Positions 8,356-18,911 of a stretch of 64,000 nucleotides of DNA are shown here, in pieces. The notes beneath the pieces are model-generated. The model saw only the letters and a list, made by a program, of their open reading frames with translations, searched no databases and had not been told where the DNA came from. The DNA is from CAWEQO01 sp963811225 (GTDB lineage Bacteria > Chloroflexota > Anaerolineae > Anaerolineales > Anaerolineaceae). The stretch is from positions 186,001 to 250,000 of the forward strand of contig CAWEQO010000018.1 in NCBI GenBank assembly GCA_963811225.1, in the 5' to 3' direction. Both the position numbers and the translations under genes were made by a program. Position 1 is the stretch's first letter. The number at the start of each line of letters is the position of its first letter.

Positions 8356-10320
8356 TCACTCCATATCATCGAAGAAGTGATAGGGCTCTAGTTTTCCTCG
8401 GATCTCTTCCGCTAAGTAGAAGACGTCCTTTTTCGGGTTGTAGATGCGCAAGAACGGAATGCCTGCCTTTTGGAAGAGCATATTCTTCTGTAGGTCGTTG
8501 ATGATCCGCTTTTTGATGCTGTGACTGCTCCCGTCGACCTCTACCACCAGCACCGGTTTGCCGCTCTTATCGGCCACGCAAAAATCGGCGGATGTTTGGA
8601 AATAATAGCTCGGCTTCATCTTTTCTACCGCCTTGATCGCCCATTCGCTGTCGAACAGGATGCTGATGTTCATGTTGATGCTGATGGTGTAATCGTCACT
8701 GCCAAATATCCTCTGCAGCGCAGCGTAGACCAGCTTCTCGTCCTGGGTGGTGAAGATATTGCTGTCCACCTCCGGCTCTTCCGCGCTGATTACCGGCATC
8801 ATCAAAGTCATCTCGGAGACGTATTCCGGGTCCCGGCGGTCTTTGTCTCCTCCGCGGGCATGAGCCGTCAAGAGGTCAGCGTGGATCTTGTAAGCCTGCT
8901 TGCCGATCGTCACGAAGCCCGGCGTTAATTCTTGACCCGCTTCCACATGGTCCACTTTCGTCATCATGCGGGTGATCAAGAAGTCATGCAGAGATCGTTT
9001 CGCCTGTTCGACCGGAATGCCGCAGGTTTCCGCCAGGCGGCCGATGTCCGCAAAATTAACGACGCCGTAACAGGTCCGCAAAAAGTCGGCCTCCTCTTGA
9101 GACAAGTGCCTGTACTGCTCGGACGGCAGCCGCAAGGAAACCACCTCCAAGTGATCGAGCGTATCCATCCAGCTTTGGTATTCCGGATTGTCGGGGCAAA
9201 GCTGGATGGCCTTCCTCATCAAGGGGGTGGCTGTGGGCAATTCGCCTTTCTGGTAGAAGTAGCGGGCCATGGCAAAATGCATCGCGCCGCTTTCCGGCCA
9301 GCGGGAACGATAGGCATCGAAATGCTTCTCCACCCACTCGATTTGCTGCAAGTCATCCTCCAGCCACGCTTCGATCAGCAAGCGCGGCAGCAGCTCGCTT
9401 TCCCCCTCGAACATCCACTTCGGGCATACCCTGAAGGTCTTTCGAAGCTGAACGAAATGACGCCCTCTCTGCAGCAGCGAACCGAAACATTCGAGCAACA
9501 GCGTGAGCTGAAGATCCTCTCGGCCCTCCTCCTCCTGCGAGCTTTGCAAGATTTCGATCACACCCCACGCAATCTGTTCCGCGTCATGCCCGGTCAATTT
9601 AAGGGCGGCGGGCATCGTCTCCGACGGTCTCAGCGGCTGCTCTGCCGGCTTCCGCTTCAAATAGTTCCAGTAGGCAGTCACCGCCTCGGGCATTTCCCGG
9701 CGCTCGAGGTGGGCTTGAAACAATTTCCAGTAAACCAGCTCGTTCTGCCAGGACTGCTCCGCCCGCTGCAAGTGGCCGACCACCGCATCCAAGTCCGCCG
9801 GGCAAAACGCAGCCAGGGCCAGTTCCAGCCCACCAAGGTTTTCCGGCTGTGCGGTAAAGGCGTCCACCGGCTGCCAGGCTTGAGCGTGCAGCAAAGCCTC
9901 GAAATTCCCGACCCTATCTTTGCGCTCCTGGTCGGCCGGGTCGAGCTGCAGCCAGGTCTGGACCGCTTCGAGCAGGACAATTCCCGCTTCTTCCGGATTC
10001 CCCGACCGCAAGATATCCAACCCAAACGTACCGATCAGGTCGATACGCTCGGTTGAAACCTGGTCGGAGCAGCCAATCAAGCCTGCAATGGCCTGATCGC
10101 GCAGGGCGAAATCGTTTTGAGTCTTGCTTTCAATGGTGTGAAACGTGGAAAAAAAGTCGATGAATTCTTGCGCTTCCAACTGGCAAACCGCCAGCCGTCG
10201 CCGGTCGATATTCGAGTGGCTGCGATTGACCTTGCCTCGAAGGATTTCAATCGCTTCTGCATAGCGCTTTTTCTCGACCAATTCTTTGACGCGGTCTTTT
10301 TTGGATGATTTCTGCTTCAT
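8356..10320 (-). CDS. Helical-repeat protein with C-terminal DUF2726/nuclease-like domain
   Basis: 654 residues, no signal or membrane segment. The N-terminal two thirds are alpha-helical and repeat-like, rich in Leu/Ala/Trp with TPR-like pieces such as AMHFARYFYQKGELPTAT and MRKAIQLCPDNPEYQSWM. Next comes a winged-helix-like stretch (residues about 400-470). The last 110 residues read TSADFCVADKSGKPVLVVEVDG, then SSHSIKKRIINDLQKNMLF and AGIPFLRIYN. D...EVDG followed by a KN-LF-AGIPFLRI core is the pattern of DUF2726 and other PD-(D/E)XK-fold domains. Nucleic-acid cleavage is inferred, not shown. The start has GAGGG 6 bases upstream. It is monocistronic. Confidence 0.72.
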   Translation of the reverse strand: MKQKSSKKDRVKELVEKKRYAEAIEILRGKVNRSHSNIDRRRLAVCQLEAQEFIDFFSTFHTIESKTQNDFALRDQAIAGLIGCSDQVSTERIDLIGTFGLDILRSGNPEEAGIVLLEAVQTWLQLDPADQERKDRVGNFEALLHAQAWQPVDAFTAQPENLGGLELALAAFCPADLDAVVGHLQRAEQSWQNELVYWKLFQAHLERREMPEAVTAYWNYLKRKPAEQPLRPSETMPAALKLTGHDAEQIAWGVIEILQSSQEEEGREDLQLTLLLECFGSLLQRGRHFVQLRKTFRVCPKWMFEGESELLPRLLIEAWLEDDLQQIEWVEKHFDAYRSRWPESGAMHFAMARYFYQKGELPTATPLMRKAIQLCPDNPEYQSWMDTLDHLEVVSLRLPSEQYRHLSQEEADFLRTCYGVVNFADIGRLAETCGIPVEQAKRSLHDFLITRMMTKVDHVEAGQELTPGFVTIGKQAYKIHADLLTAHARGGDKDRRDPEYVSEMTLMMPVISAEEPEVDSNIFTTQDEKLVYAALQRIFGSDDYTISINMNISILFDSEWAIKAVEKMKPSYYFQTSADFCVADKSGKPVLVVEVDGSSHSIKKRIINDLQKNMLFQKAGIPFLRIYNPKKDVFYLAEEIRGKLEPYHFFDDME

Positions 10321-10560
10321 TGCTGCCCTCTACAAAGAATTTGGATCCATTCCCAACGGCCGCTGAGCCTTCCGGTAGAACCCCCAAACCGCTCGATCAA
10401 GGTTGGAGGATGCCAGGGATGGAGCGGTGAACGGTCGCTCGTCATACGGATCATGTCGAGCAGGAAGCAAGCGAACAAGTGGAAGTGACGAGGATGACAA
10501 TTAAGTGTATCACGAATCGCGCAAAGCCTTCGCCAGATTGCGTACAAAGGGTGACTTAAA

Positions 10561-10644
10561 GCCGCCGGTAGAAGAAGAGGTAAATGCACAGGGGAGGGGC
10601 GTACGCCCCTCCCCTGTGCATTTACCTCTTCTTCTACCGGCGGC
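10561..10644. repeat. 84-bp perfect palindrome
   Basis: The 42-base halves are exact reverse complements meeting at GTAC (10601-10604) with no spacer. It begins two bases beyond the stop codon of the 10647 gene (minus strand) and could be its transcript end. It lies in the 326-base gap 10321-10646; the rest of that gap shows nothing I can name. Confidence 0.85.
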
Positions 10645-10646
10645 TG

Positions 10647-11150
10647 CTACATTTCGAAGTAGTCTTCATCCTTCATGTGATTATCCACTTTGGATTCCAC
10701 CTGGAACACCGACACACCCAGTTCCTGCTCGACCGTTTGGATGAATTGATCGTACTCCTCAGCAGTAAACACCCCACCGATCTCCGTGTCCTTACTCGGC
10801 TTGCCGATCACAAGCCCATCTGCCTTGAACTCATTCATCACCTTCAGCAGCTGTGTGGGAATGTCCCCCGACCGTAAGGCACAGTCCACCTTTTCCACCC
10901 CTCGCCTGCGAGCGCGGTCGCATAACAGTTCCATGACGAACCGGCTCATGCTCTCCAACTGGCGGTAGACGACCTGCACCGACGTCATGGTCGGCGCAGC
11001 CGATCCCATGAAATCGGCGTTGAAGACATGGACAAAAGTTAACTGGGCATCGTTTTCACGCGCCAGGTCGATCGCTTTTGTTACGGTTGCGCGGCTCTCT
11101 GGTCTCCCCCTGAGTGCACAAACGATGTGATGCAAACCTTCGGAAACCAT
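10647..11150 (-). CDS. Universal stress protein (UspA) family
   Basis: 167 residues with one Usp domain. The start HHIVCALRGRPESRATVTKAIDLARENDAQLTFVHVFN is the typical beta-alpha-beta opening. ADGLVIGKPSKDTEI is the last strand and replaces the usual ATP-binding G-2x-G-9x-G(S/T) loop only loosely. It sits 8 bases after the permease gene and forms an operon with it and with a second Usp gene on the other side. A role in sensing or gating transport is plausible from context only. Confidence 0.82.
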   Translation of the reverse strand: MVSEGLHHIVCALRGRPESRATVTKAIDLARENDAQLTFVHVFNADFMGSAAPTMTSVQVVYRQLESMSRFVMELLCDRARRRGVEKVDCALRSGDIPTQLLKVMNEFKADGLVIGKPSKDTEIGGVFTAEEYDQFIQTVEQELGVSVFQVESKVDNHMKDEDYFEM

Positions 11151-11158
11151 TTTTTATC

Positions 11159-12865
11159 TCACCTTCCAAAAATAAAGCGTATAAAGATCCAGATGGTCGC
11201 CAGCCCCACCGTGACGAGCAGGGCCGGGAACCCCTTTTTCAGGAAATAACTGTAGCTGACCGAATACCCGGCGCGCTGAGCGATACCGGATGCGACCATG
11301 TTGGCCGAAGCGCCGATCAGCGAACCATTGCCCCCCATGGCGGAGCCAATTGACAGGCAGTAGAACAACACTTTGCTGTGAGCGGCCGGGATGGTGCCGG
11401 ACAGGAAGCCCACCACCGGCAGCATGGCTGCCGTGAAGGGGATGTTGGCCACCACCGTGGATAAGATCGCGCTCAGCCAGATAATGGCCACCACGGCAAT
11501 GATCAAGTTGTCGCCCACCAACCTGCCAATCAGGTCGGCGATCATGCTGATCAACCCGACCTCGCGGATGCTGCCCACCACGATGAACAGAGCCATGAAG
11601 AAAACCAGGGTGGTCCAGTCGACGGATTCGATCATCTCTTCGATATCGGGCCGCACCCAAAGCAGCAGGACGGTCGCGCCCATCAAAGCCGTCACGGATG
11701 GCACCAGATGGAAATGCTCGCCCAGGATGAACAGCGCCAGCATTCCCGCCCCCACAATCCCGGCTTTCCGCAGGTTACCGGGTTGGGTGATCTTGGCGCG
11801 CTCCTCTAAACGGGTCAGCAGTTCGGGCGGCACCTCCGTGCTGGAGAGCAGGCTGCGGCGGTAAGTCAGCAGGCTGTAGGTGACCAGCCCGACCAGCGCC
11901 ATCAGCACACCAGGCGTCAGGTTAATCAAGAAATCGGTAAAGGAAATGGCGGCGAACGAGCCGATCAGGATGTTGGTAGGTGTGCCGATCAGGGTGCTGA
12001 TGCCGACCACGTTGGAGGCAAAGATCTCGGGCATGAGCAGCGAGAGCGGGTTGATCCGCAGCGCCAGGGCGATCTGGATCGTGATGGGCGCCATCAACAG
12101 CATGGTGGTGACGTTATCCAGGAAGGCAGAGGCGACGCCGGTCGTGATCATCAACACGATGACCAGCAGCCAGTTGCGCCCGGCTGAGACCCGATAGGCG
12201 AAGAAGGCCAGCCATTGGAACAGCCCGGTGCGCTCGACGGCCGCAATCACGATCATCATGCCCATGATCAGGAAGATCACGTTCCAGTCGATGTAACGGA
12301 TGGCGTCTTCGAAAGTGAAGATGAACAACTGCGGCGAGATGGCCGAGCCCAGATAACTCACTGCAAAGACGAGCGTGGTGCCCAGCAGCGCTGCCAGCGC
12401 ATTATGCACCAACCCGGCCGCGATCAGCGCCAGCATGGCTACGAAGATAATCGTTGCGAACCAAAAGGCGGCGTTTATTTGCCGCACCAGCGTGATCTGC
12501 GGTAAAACCACCGTCTCCCCCAATTCCAGGCGGCGCAGTTGAGTGACGGAGATGGTCACCGTCTGCTCTTGGAAGTGGGCCCGGTCCACGAACAGATCAA
12601 CCCCTTCCGGAATATTCTGCGGCACCTCGATATTGAAGCTCCCGTCGGCTTGTGTGGTGGCCTCCGTCAATGGCTTGCTTGCGCTCTGCGCCCGCAGTTC
12701 CACGGTCGCACCTTCGACCGGCGTGTTCTGTCCATCCAGCACCGTGCCGACAATCAACACCGAGCCCTGCGCGTGCACCTGCGCGGTTTGCCAGGGCCAG
12801 GGTAAAAGTGGAAGTCCGATGATTAAAAGGAACCCGAGCAGCAGTCCGAAGAAAGCCTTCCTCAT
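11159..12865 (-). CDS. ArsB/NhaD (SLC13-like) ion transporter with N-terminal beta-sandwich domain
   Basis: 568 residues. A signal/anchor segment (FFGLLLGFLLIIGLPLL) is followed by an exported domain of about 85 residues (VGTVLDGQNTPVEGATVELR ... TTQADGSFNIEVP) of the CNA-B/carboxypeptidase-regulatory type. Then come about 11-12 membrane segments. Transporter landmarks are IFLIMGMMIVIAAVERTG, GVASAFLDNVTTMLL, NVVGISTLIGTPTNILI and, in the second half, MGGNGSLIGASANMVASGIA. Those paired helical hairpins are typical of the ArsB/NhaD and CitM families. The ion is not predictable. It is flanked and coupled to two Usp genes; the stop of the upstream Usp overlaps its start. Confidence 0.85.
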   Translation of the reverse strand: MRKAFFGLLLGFLLIIGLPLLPWPWQTAQVHAQGSVLIVGTVLDGQNTPVEGATVELRAQSASKPLTEATTQADGSFNIEVPQNIPEGVDLFVDRAHFQEQTVTISVTQLRRLELGETVVLPQITLVRQINAAFWFATIIFVAMLALIAAGLVHNALAALLGTTLVFAVSYLGSAISPQLFIFTFEDAIRYIDWNVIFLIMGMMIVIAAVERTGLFQWLAFFAYRVSAGRNWLLVIVLMITTGVASAFLDNVTTMLLMAPITIQIALALRINPLSLLMPEIFASNVVGISTLIGTPTNILIGSFAAISFTDFLINLTPGVLMALVGLVTYSLLTYRRSLLSSTEVPPELLTRLEERAKITQPGNLRKAGIVGAGMLALFILGEHFHLVPSVTALMGATVLLLWVRPDIEEMIESVDWTTLVFFMALFIVVGSIREVGLISMIADLIGRLVGDNLIIAVVAIIWLSAILSTVVANIPFTAAMLPVVGFLSGTIPAAHSKVLFYCLSIGSAMGGNGSLIGASANMVASGIAQRAGYSVSYSYFLKKGFPALLVTVGLATIWIFIRFIFGR

Positions 12866-13305
12866 GCAGGCGCCTCCCCCGCCAGCACCACTTCCGCCCC
12901 GGTCTCATCTGTCAACCGCTTGACAAACATCTCGAATCTGCTGACGGTAAAAACGTTATCTTCTCTTTCGTGGATCGGGCTGCCAATCACGATCGTTCGC
13001 GCTTCCAATTCCTTACTCAATTTAATAATTTCCTCTGCGACCTTCCCCTCGCGAACGACCCCGTTTGCCTGGATGCCTTCCTCCTTGGCCTGTTCGCCGG
13101 CCTGCGCCAGGATGAACTCGCCCATGTCGAACATTTCCTCTCGAACAGTGGTGATGTGGCCTGTCGTCGCATGGGCCAAGAAGTCGAGGTTGACAACGTA
13201 TAAAAAATAGAGGGGGAGATGACTCTCAGCCGCAATCGCAACCGCTTTGGCGATCGTCCGCCGGCTTTCCTCTCCCCCGCGCACTGCACACACGATACCT
13301 GACAT
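12862..13305 (-). CDS. Universal stress protein (UspA) family
   Basis: 147 residues, a normal single Usp domain. It shows IVCAVRGGEESRRTIAKAVAIAAE, LYFLYVVNLDF and ARTIVIGSPIHEREDN. The start at 13305 follows AAGGAGAG, and the stop overlaps the start of the transporter gene by 4 bases. It is the first gene of the Usp-transporter-Usp operon. Both Usp copies open with the same IVCA-RG pattern and probably arose by duplication. Confidence 0.85.
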   Translation of the reverse strand: MSGIVCAVRGGEESRRTIAKAVAIAAESHLPLYFLYVVNLDFLAHATTGHITTVREEMFDMGEFILAQAGEQAKEEGIQANGVVREGKVAEEIIKLSKELEARTIVIGSPIHEREDNVFTVSRFEMFVKRLTDETGAEVVLAGEAPA

Positions 13306-13452
13306 ATGCTCTCCTTTTCCCCTCTTCCATAGTTGGCACCGGTTTCCGTGTTGAACGCCGATATTCTGCAGTTCTCACAGCATGTGCTTATCTAGAAATC
13401 ATTATAATAAATTAATTCAAAAGGATCAAATTAACCTATACGAAGGGCGTTT

Positions 13453-13514
13453 CCCTTGGGGTGTCCCGGTGTCCCAGCGGAATACCCCACGAGGACACCA
13501 GGACACCCCAAGGG
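13453..13514. repeat. 22-bp hairpin with one mismatch
   Basis: CCCTTGGGGTGTCC at 13453 begins the left arm, which ends at 13474. It pairs with 13493-13514 (one mismatch) around an 18-base loop. Unlike most others in the window it lies between divergent genes, so it is not simply a terminator. Confidence 0.7.
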
Positions 13515-13623
13515 GGCGCTTGCAGAGCAAGTCGCCATGGCGGAAACTTGGGTCAAACTGCTTCGTTGTGAATATCCAAAAAAGTGACGTTTTACACGAA
13601 TTTGTTGTAATTTCCTGTAATTA

Positions 13624-13643
13624 TATGTAAGCGTTCACATGAA
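13624..13643. promoter_or_regulatory. LacI-family operator
   Basis: ATATGTAAGCGTTCACATGA is a near-palindrome centred on CG, the usual LacI-family half-site geometry. It lies just upstream of the -35 of the following promoter and resembles the second site at 13741. Autoregulation by the adjacent LacI protein is inferred. Confidence 0.6.
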
Positions 13644-13658
13644 TATCCCCTAAACCAC

Positions 13659-13686
13659 TTGACTTTTCCCTAAAAATCACTATTAT
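13659..13686 (+). promoter_or_regulatory. Promoter of the LacI-ABC-GH3 operon
   Basis: TTGACT (13659-13664), 16 bases, then TATTAT (13681-13686). Expected start is near 13693, between the two LacI-type operators. Confidence 0.6.
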
Positions 13687-13740
13687 TACTTATGTAAGCC
13701 CAACATAACCGTAAAAAAATCCGCAAACCTTCTGTTTTTC

Positions 13741-13758
13741 ATGTAAACGTTTCCATGA
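13741..13758. promoter_or_regulatory. LacI-family operator overlapping the lacI start codon
   Basis: ATGTAAACGTTTCCATGA contains the start codon (13755) in its right half. Its core TGTAAACGTTTCCA matches the first operator in layout. Repressor bound here would block elongation of its own transcript. No Shine-Dalgarno sequence is visible, as the operator occupies that place. Confidence 0.6.
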
Positions 13759-14792
13759 CTCAAACCTCTCGCAAAGCCACAATTATGGATGTCGCCGCCC
13801 AATCCGGCGTATCTTACGGCACGGTCTCACGGGTCATCAATGATGACCCGCACGTGAAAGCCGAGACTCGCACGCGCGTGCTGCAAGCGATGGAGGATTT
13901 GGGGTACGTGGTTAACCGCCAGGCGCGCAGCCTGGCGGGTGGAAAGTCGAATACGATTGCCGTGCTGGTGCCCGATTTGGGCACCGGCTACATTGGCGAA
14001 ATTATGCGGGGAATCGACGCCGAGCTGGGCAATTTCGATTACGACTTGATGCTGTACACCACCCACCGCACGGCGACCAAAGAAGCCGATTATGTCGAAA
14101 ACCTGATCAGCGGGGTGGTCGATGGTTTGCTGCTGGTGCTGCCGCGCAACCCCGCAGATTATATCGGCCTCCTGCTGAAGAGCAAATTCCCGTTCGTTCT
14201 GATCGATCATCAAGGAACCGGCAAAGAATGCCCCGGCGTAGGCGCCACCAATTGGCAAGGCGCCTATCAGGCCACCGAACACCTGATCGGCATGGGCCAC
14301 ACCCATATCGGTTTCATCACCGGAACGATGGACCTGGGGGCGGCGATGGACCGGCTGGCGGGTTATAAAGCCTCGCTGCGCACTCATCACATCCCGTTCC
14401 GGCCCGAACTGGTGTACGAAGGAGATTTCGATCAGCCCGACGGCTACAACGGCACGCTGAAGCTGCTCGAACTGCCTTCCCCTCCCACCGCCATTTTCGC
14501 CTCTAACGATGTCATGGCCTTCGGCGCCATGGATGCAGTCCGCAGCTGCGGTCTGCGCATCCCCGAAGACGTCAGCGTTGTAGGCTTCGATAACATCCCG
14601 CAATCGGCGCTGGTGCGCCCCGCACTGACCACCGTGCTGCAGCCGCTCGAGCACATGGGACGTGTCGCTACCCAGATCCTTCTGGATATGCTGAAAGACC
14701 CTGGCAAAAAAATTACTCGTATCGAATTACCAACAGAATTAATTATCCGCGATTCGGTATCAGACATTCGGGCGAAGCGAGCGTCCAGCTAG
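13755..14792 (+). CDS. LacI-family transcriptional regulator
   Basis: 345 residues. The N-terminal helix-turn-helix is ATIMDVAAQSGVSYGTVSRVINDD, followed by the hinge helix VNRQARSLAGG. The effector domain has the periplasmic-binding fold (NTIAVLVPDLG, HTHIGFITG, PPTAIFASNDVMAFGAMDAV, DVSVVGFDNIP). It heads a plus-strand operon with an ABC transporter and a GH3 enzyme, so the inducer is probably the transported beta-glycoside or a product of it. Two operators flank the promoter. The start is fixed by the conserved N-terminus. Confidence 0.93.
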   Translation: MTQTSRKATIMDVAAQSGVSYGTVSRVINDDPHVKAETRTRVLQAMEDLGYVVNRQARSLAGGKSNTIAVLVPDLGTGYIGEIMRGIDAELGNFDYDLMLYTTHRTATKEADYVENLISGVVDGLLLVLPRNPADYIGLLLKSKFPFVLIDHQGTGKECPGVGATNWQGAYQATEHLIGMGHTHIGFITGTMDLGAAMDRLAGYKASLRTHHIPFRPELVYEGDFDQPDGYNGTLKLLELPSPPTAIFASNDVMAFGAMDAVRSCGLRIPEDVSVVGFDNIPQSALVRPALTTVLQPLEHMGRVATQILLDMLKDPGKKITRIELPTELIIRDSVSDIRAKRASS

Positions 14793-14918
14793 CCGTCCGA
14801 AACCCATTCAACCTGGGTCGCTGAAATTGGAAGGAGGTGAAGGAAAGAGAGTCAAGTTGCCTTTTATCTCTGTATCTCGAACCGTCCATCAACAATTAAG
14901 GAGAATCGGAGGGAATCA

Positions 14919-16922
<2,004 letters not shown>

Positions 16923-16950
16923 TCTGTAATCTGATCGAGAGCATTACAAA

Positions 16951-16983
16951 GGCCCCGGGTGGCCGCAATACCCACCCGGGGCC
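16951..16983 (+). terminator. Intercistronic hairpin after the binding protein gene
   Basis: GGCCCCGGGTGG (16951-16962) pairs perfectly with CCACCCGGGGCC (16972-16983). It is followed by TCTCTTCT rather than a pure T-run, so partial termination or 3' end protection is likely. Confidence 0.6.
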
Positions 16984-17028
16984 TCTCTTCTAAGCAGTTG
17001 AACCAACGGTGAGAAGAAGGAGACGGCC

Positions 17029-18037
17029 TTGGCATTCCTTAAGCGATATTTTAATCCCTCGCCTTATTCAATATATTTTAGTGATTCTTGTTGGGACCAC
17101 GGCTGTGTTCATTATCCCTCGCCTGATGCCCAACGATCCGGTCCAGCGTACGATCGCGCAGATGAAAGCCCGCGGCGCATTCCTCGACCCGGGCACAATC
17201 GATCAAATCATCGCCGACACCACCGAAATGTATGGTCTAAGCGGCTCACTATTCGAACAATACATTGCGTTTTGGAACCGGCTCGTGCACCTCGACTTCG
17301 GAGTATCGTTCTTCCAATTCCCAACCACAGTTAACAAATTGATTGGGGTTGCCCTGCCCTGGACCCTCAGTTTGCTGCTAACGACCACGATTATCTCCTG
17401 GATCGTCGGCAACATCATCGGCGGGCTCGCAGGATATTTCTCGCGCAGCGGTTGGTCGCGCGGCCTGGATATCTTCGCAATGGTGGTGCGGCCCATGCCG
17501 TACTACATCTTTGCCTTCGCGCTGCTGCTGCTGCTGGCGTACGTGGTGCGCTGGTTCCCGGTTTCCGGCGGCGCCGGCCTCGGTCGCGTTCCCAGCTTCA
17601 CCTGGGCCTTCTTTAAGGATGTCTTGTACCATTCCTTCCTCCCGGCGCTTTCACTGACGATCCTGGGTGGAGCGGTCTGGTTCCAGACCATGAAACTGAT
17701 CGTGCAGAACGTGAATTCCGAAAACTTCGTGCAGTACGCCAAGCTCGGCGGCGTGCGGGAGACGAAGATCGTCAACAAGTATGTCATCCGCAATGCAATG
17801 CTGCCGCAAGTCACCGGATTGGCGCTGTCATTTGGGCAGATCTTTAGCGGCGCGCTGATCACGGAGATCGTGTTCTCATACCCCGGGTTGGGAACGCTGC
17901 TGTATAACGCGATCGTCAGCGGCGATTACAACCTGATCATGGGCATCACGGTCTTCTCGATCCTGGCGATTACGACGGCCATTCTGGTCATCGATTTTCT
18001 GTATCCACTACTCGACCCACGCGTCAGATACACATAA
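17029..18037 (+). CDS. ABC transporter permease, DppB/OppB family, frameshift at the N-terminus
   Basis: About 335 residues with six membrane segments. Family marks are RLIQYILVILVGTTAVFIIPRLMPNDPV, the EAA-loop-like region VQYAKLGGVRETKIVNKYVIRNAMLPQVTG, and the C-terminal LLDPRVRYT. A TTG at 17029 with AAGGAG upstream opens MAFLKRY. At the TTTT of 17049-17052 one extra T shifts the frame; without it the protein reads MAFLKRYLIPRLIQYI. The alternative is a GTG at 17009 in the main frame (MRRRRRPW...), which has no better support. It pairs with the next permease to form the channel. Confidence 0.85.
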
Positions 18038-18050
18038 GGAGCCTGGTATC

Positions 18051-18902
18051 GTGAAAGTATTCCGAGACCTCTTCCGAGATTACCGGTTCGCGTTGAGCTT
18101 CATTGTGCTGTGTTTGCTGCTCGCGCTGTCGGTGCTTTCCTTCTTCTCACCGTACGACACGACGGTGTGGGGCGTTGTGCCACGTGACCTCAAGCCCTCG
18201 ATGGAGCATCTGTTAGGAACCGATTCCAACGGACAGGAGATTTTCTGGCAAGCCGCAAACGCGGTGCGCAATTCACTCACCATTTCACTCATCGCAGGCA
18301 TCTCCTCGCGCGTGATTGCCGTGCTGGTGGGCATGATCGCCGGATATAAAGGCGGCACCCTCGACAGGATTTTGATGTTCTTGAGTGACAGCCTGTTGGT
18401 GATCCCGCTGTTCCTGATCATCGTCATGCTGGCCATGCTGGTGCGAGAGCACATGAACCTGCTGGTGTTGGGGCTGCTGCTGGCCTTCTTCGGCTGGGCC
18501 TGGGATGCCCGCTTGATCCGTTCAACCATCCTAAGCCTCAGGGAACGCGACTTTACCACCACGGCCATCCTCTCCGGCACGGGCACCGTCCGGCTGGTGC
18601 TGGACGAATATATGCCCTTTGCCACCCCGCTGATTTTCTCAACCTTGATCAACAACATGTCATGGGCGATCGGCTTGGAGATCACGCTGGCGATCCTGGG
18701 GCTGGTCAATGTGAGCATTCCAACCCTGGGCACGATGCTGTATTGGGCCATCAACTACCAGGCGATCCTGTTAGGTCACTGGTGGTGGGTCTTGACCCCG
18801 GTTCTGCTGTCGATGCTCTTGTTTGTGGCCCTTTACTGGCTTTCGGTCAGCATCAGCGAGTACCTCGATCCGCGGACCCGCATCCAACGTGTGGGAGCAT
18901 AG
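18051..18902 (+). CDS. ABC transporter permease, DppC/OppC family
   Basis: 283 residues, about six membrane segments. It shows the DppC-type N-terminus (YRFALSFIVLCLLLALSVLSFFSPYD), HLLGTDSNGQEIFWQAANAVRNSLTISLIAG and SEYLDPRTRIQ at the end. The classic inner-membrane EAA motif is reduced (TTAILSGTGTVRLVLDEYMPF). It begins 13 bases after the first permease with an AAGGAGCC site and starts with GTG. It forms the heterodimeric channel with the 17029 product. Confidence 0.9.
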   Translation: MKVFRDLFRDYRFALSFIVLCLLLALSVLSFFSPYDTTVWGVVPRDLKPSMEHLLGTDSNGQEIFWQAANAVRNSLTISLIAGISSRVIAVLVGMIAGYKGGTLDRILMFLSDSLLVIPLFLIIVMLAMLVREHMNLLVLGLLLAFFGWAWDARLIRSTILSLRERDFTTTAILSGTGTVRLVLDEYMPFATPLIFSTLINNMSWAIGLEITLAILGLVNVSIPTLGTMLYWAINYQAILLGHWWWVLTPVLLSMLLFVALYWLSVSISEYLDPRTRIQRVGA

Positions 18903-18911
18903 AGAGGCGCC

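Larger units (their letters stand above)
13306..13754. other. Divergent intergenic region (449 bases)
   Basis: It separates the Usp operon (leftward) from the LacI-ABC-GH3 operon (rightward). It holds a 22-bp hairpin, two LacI-type operators, an imperfect inverted motif at 13689-13708 and a good rightward promoter, each listed separately. No coding signal was seen. Confidence 0.7.

Noticed and set aside
13382..13630. 82-residue ORF upstream of the LacI gene
   Set aside because: It spans the 22-bp hairpin and an operator, and part of its sequence comes from the inverted repeat. No ribosome site.
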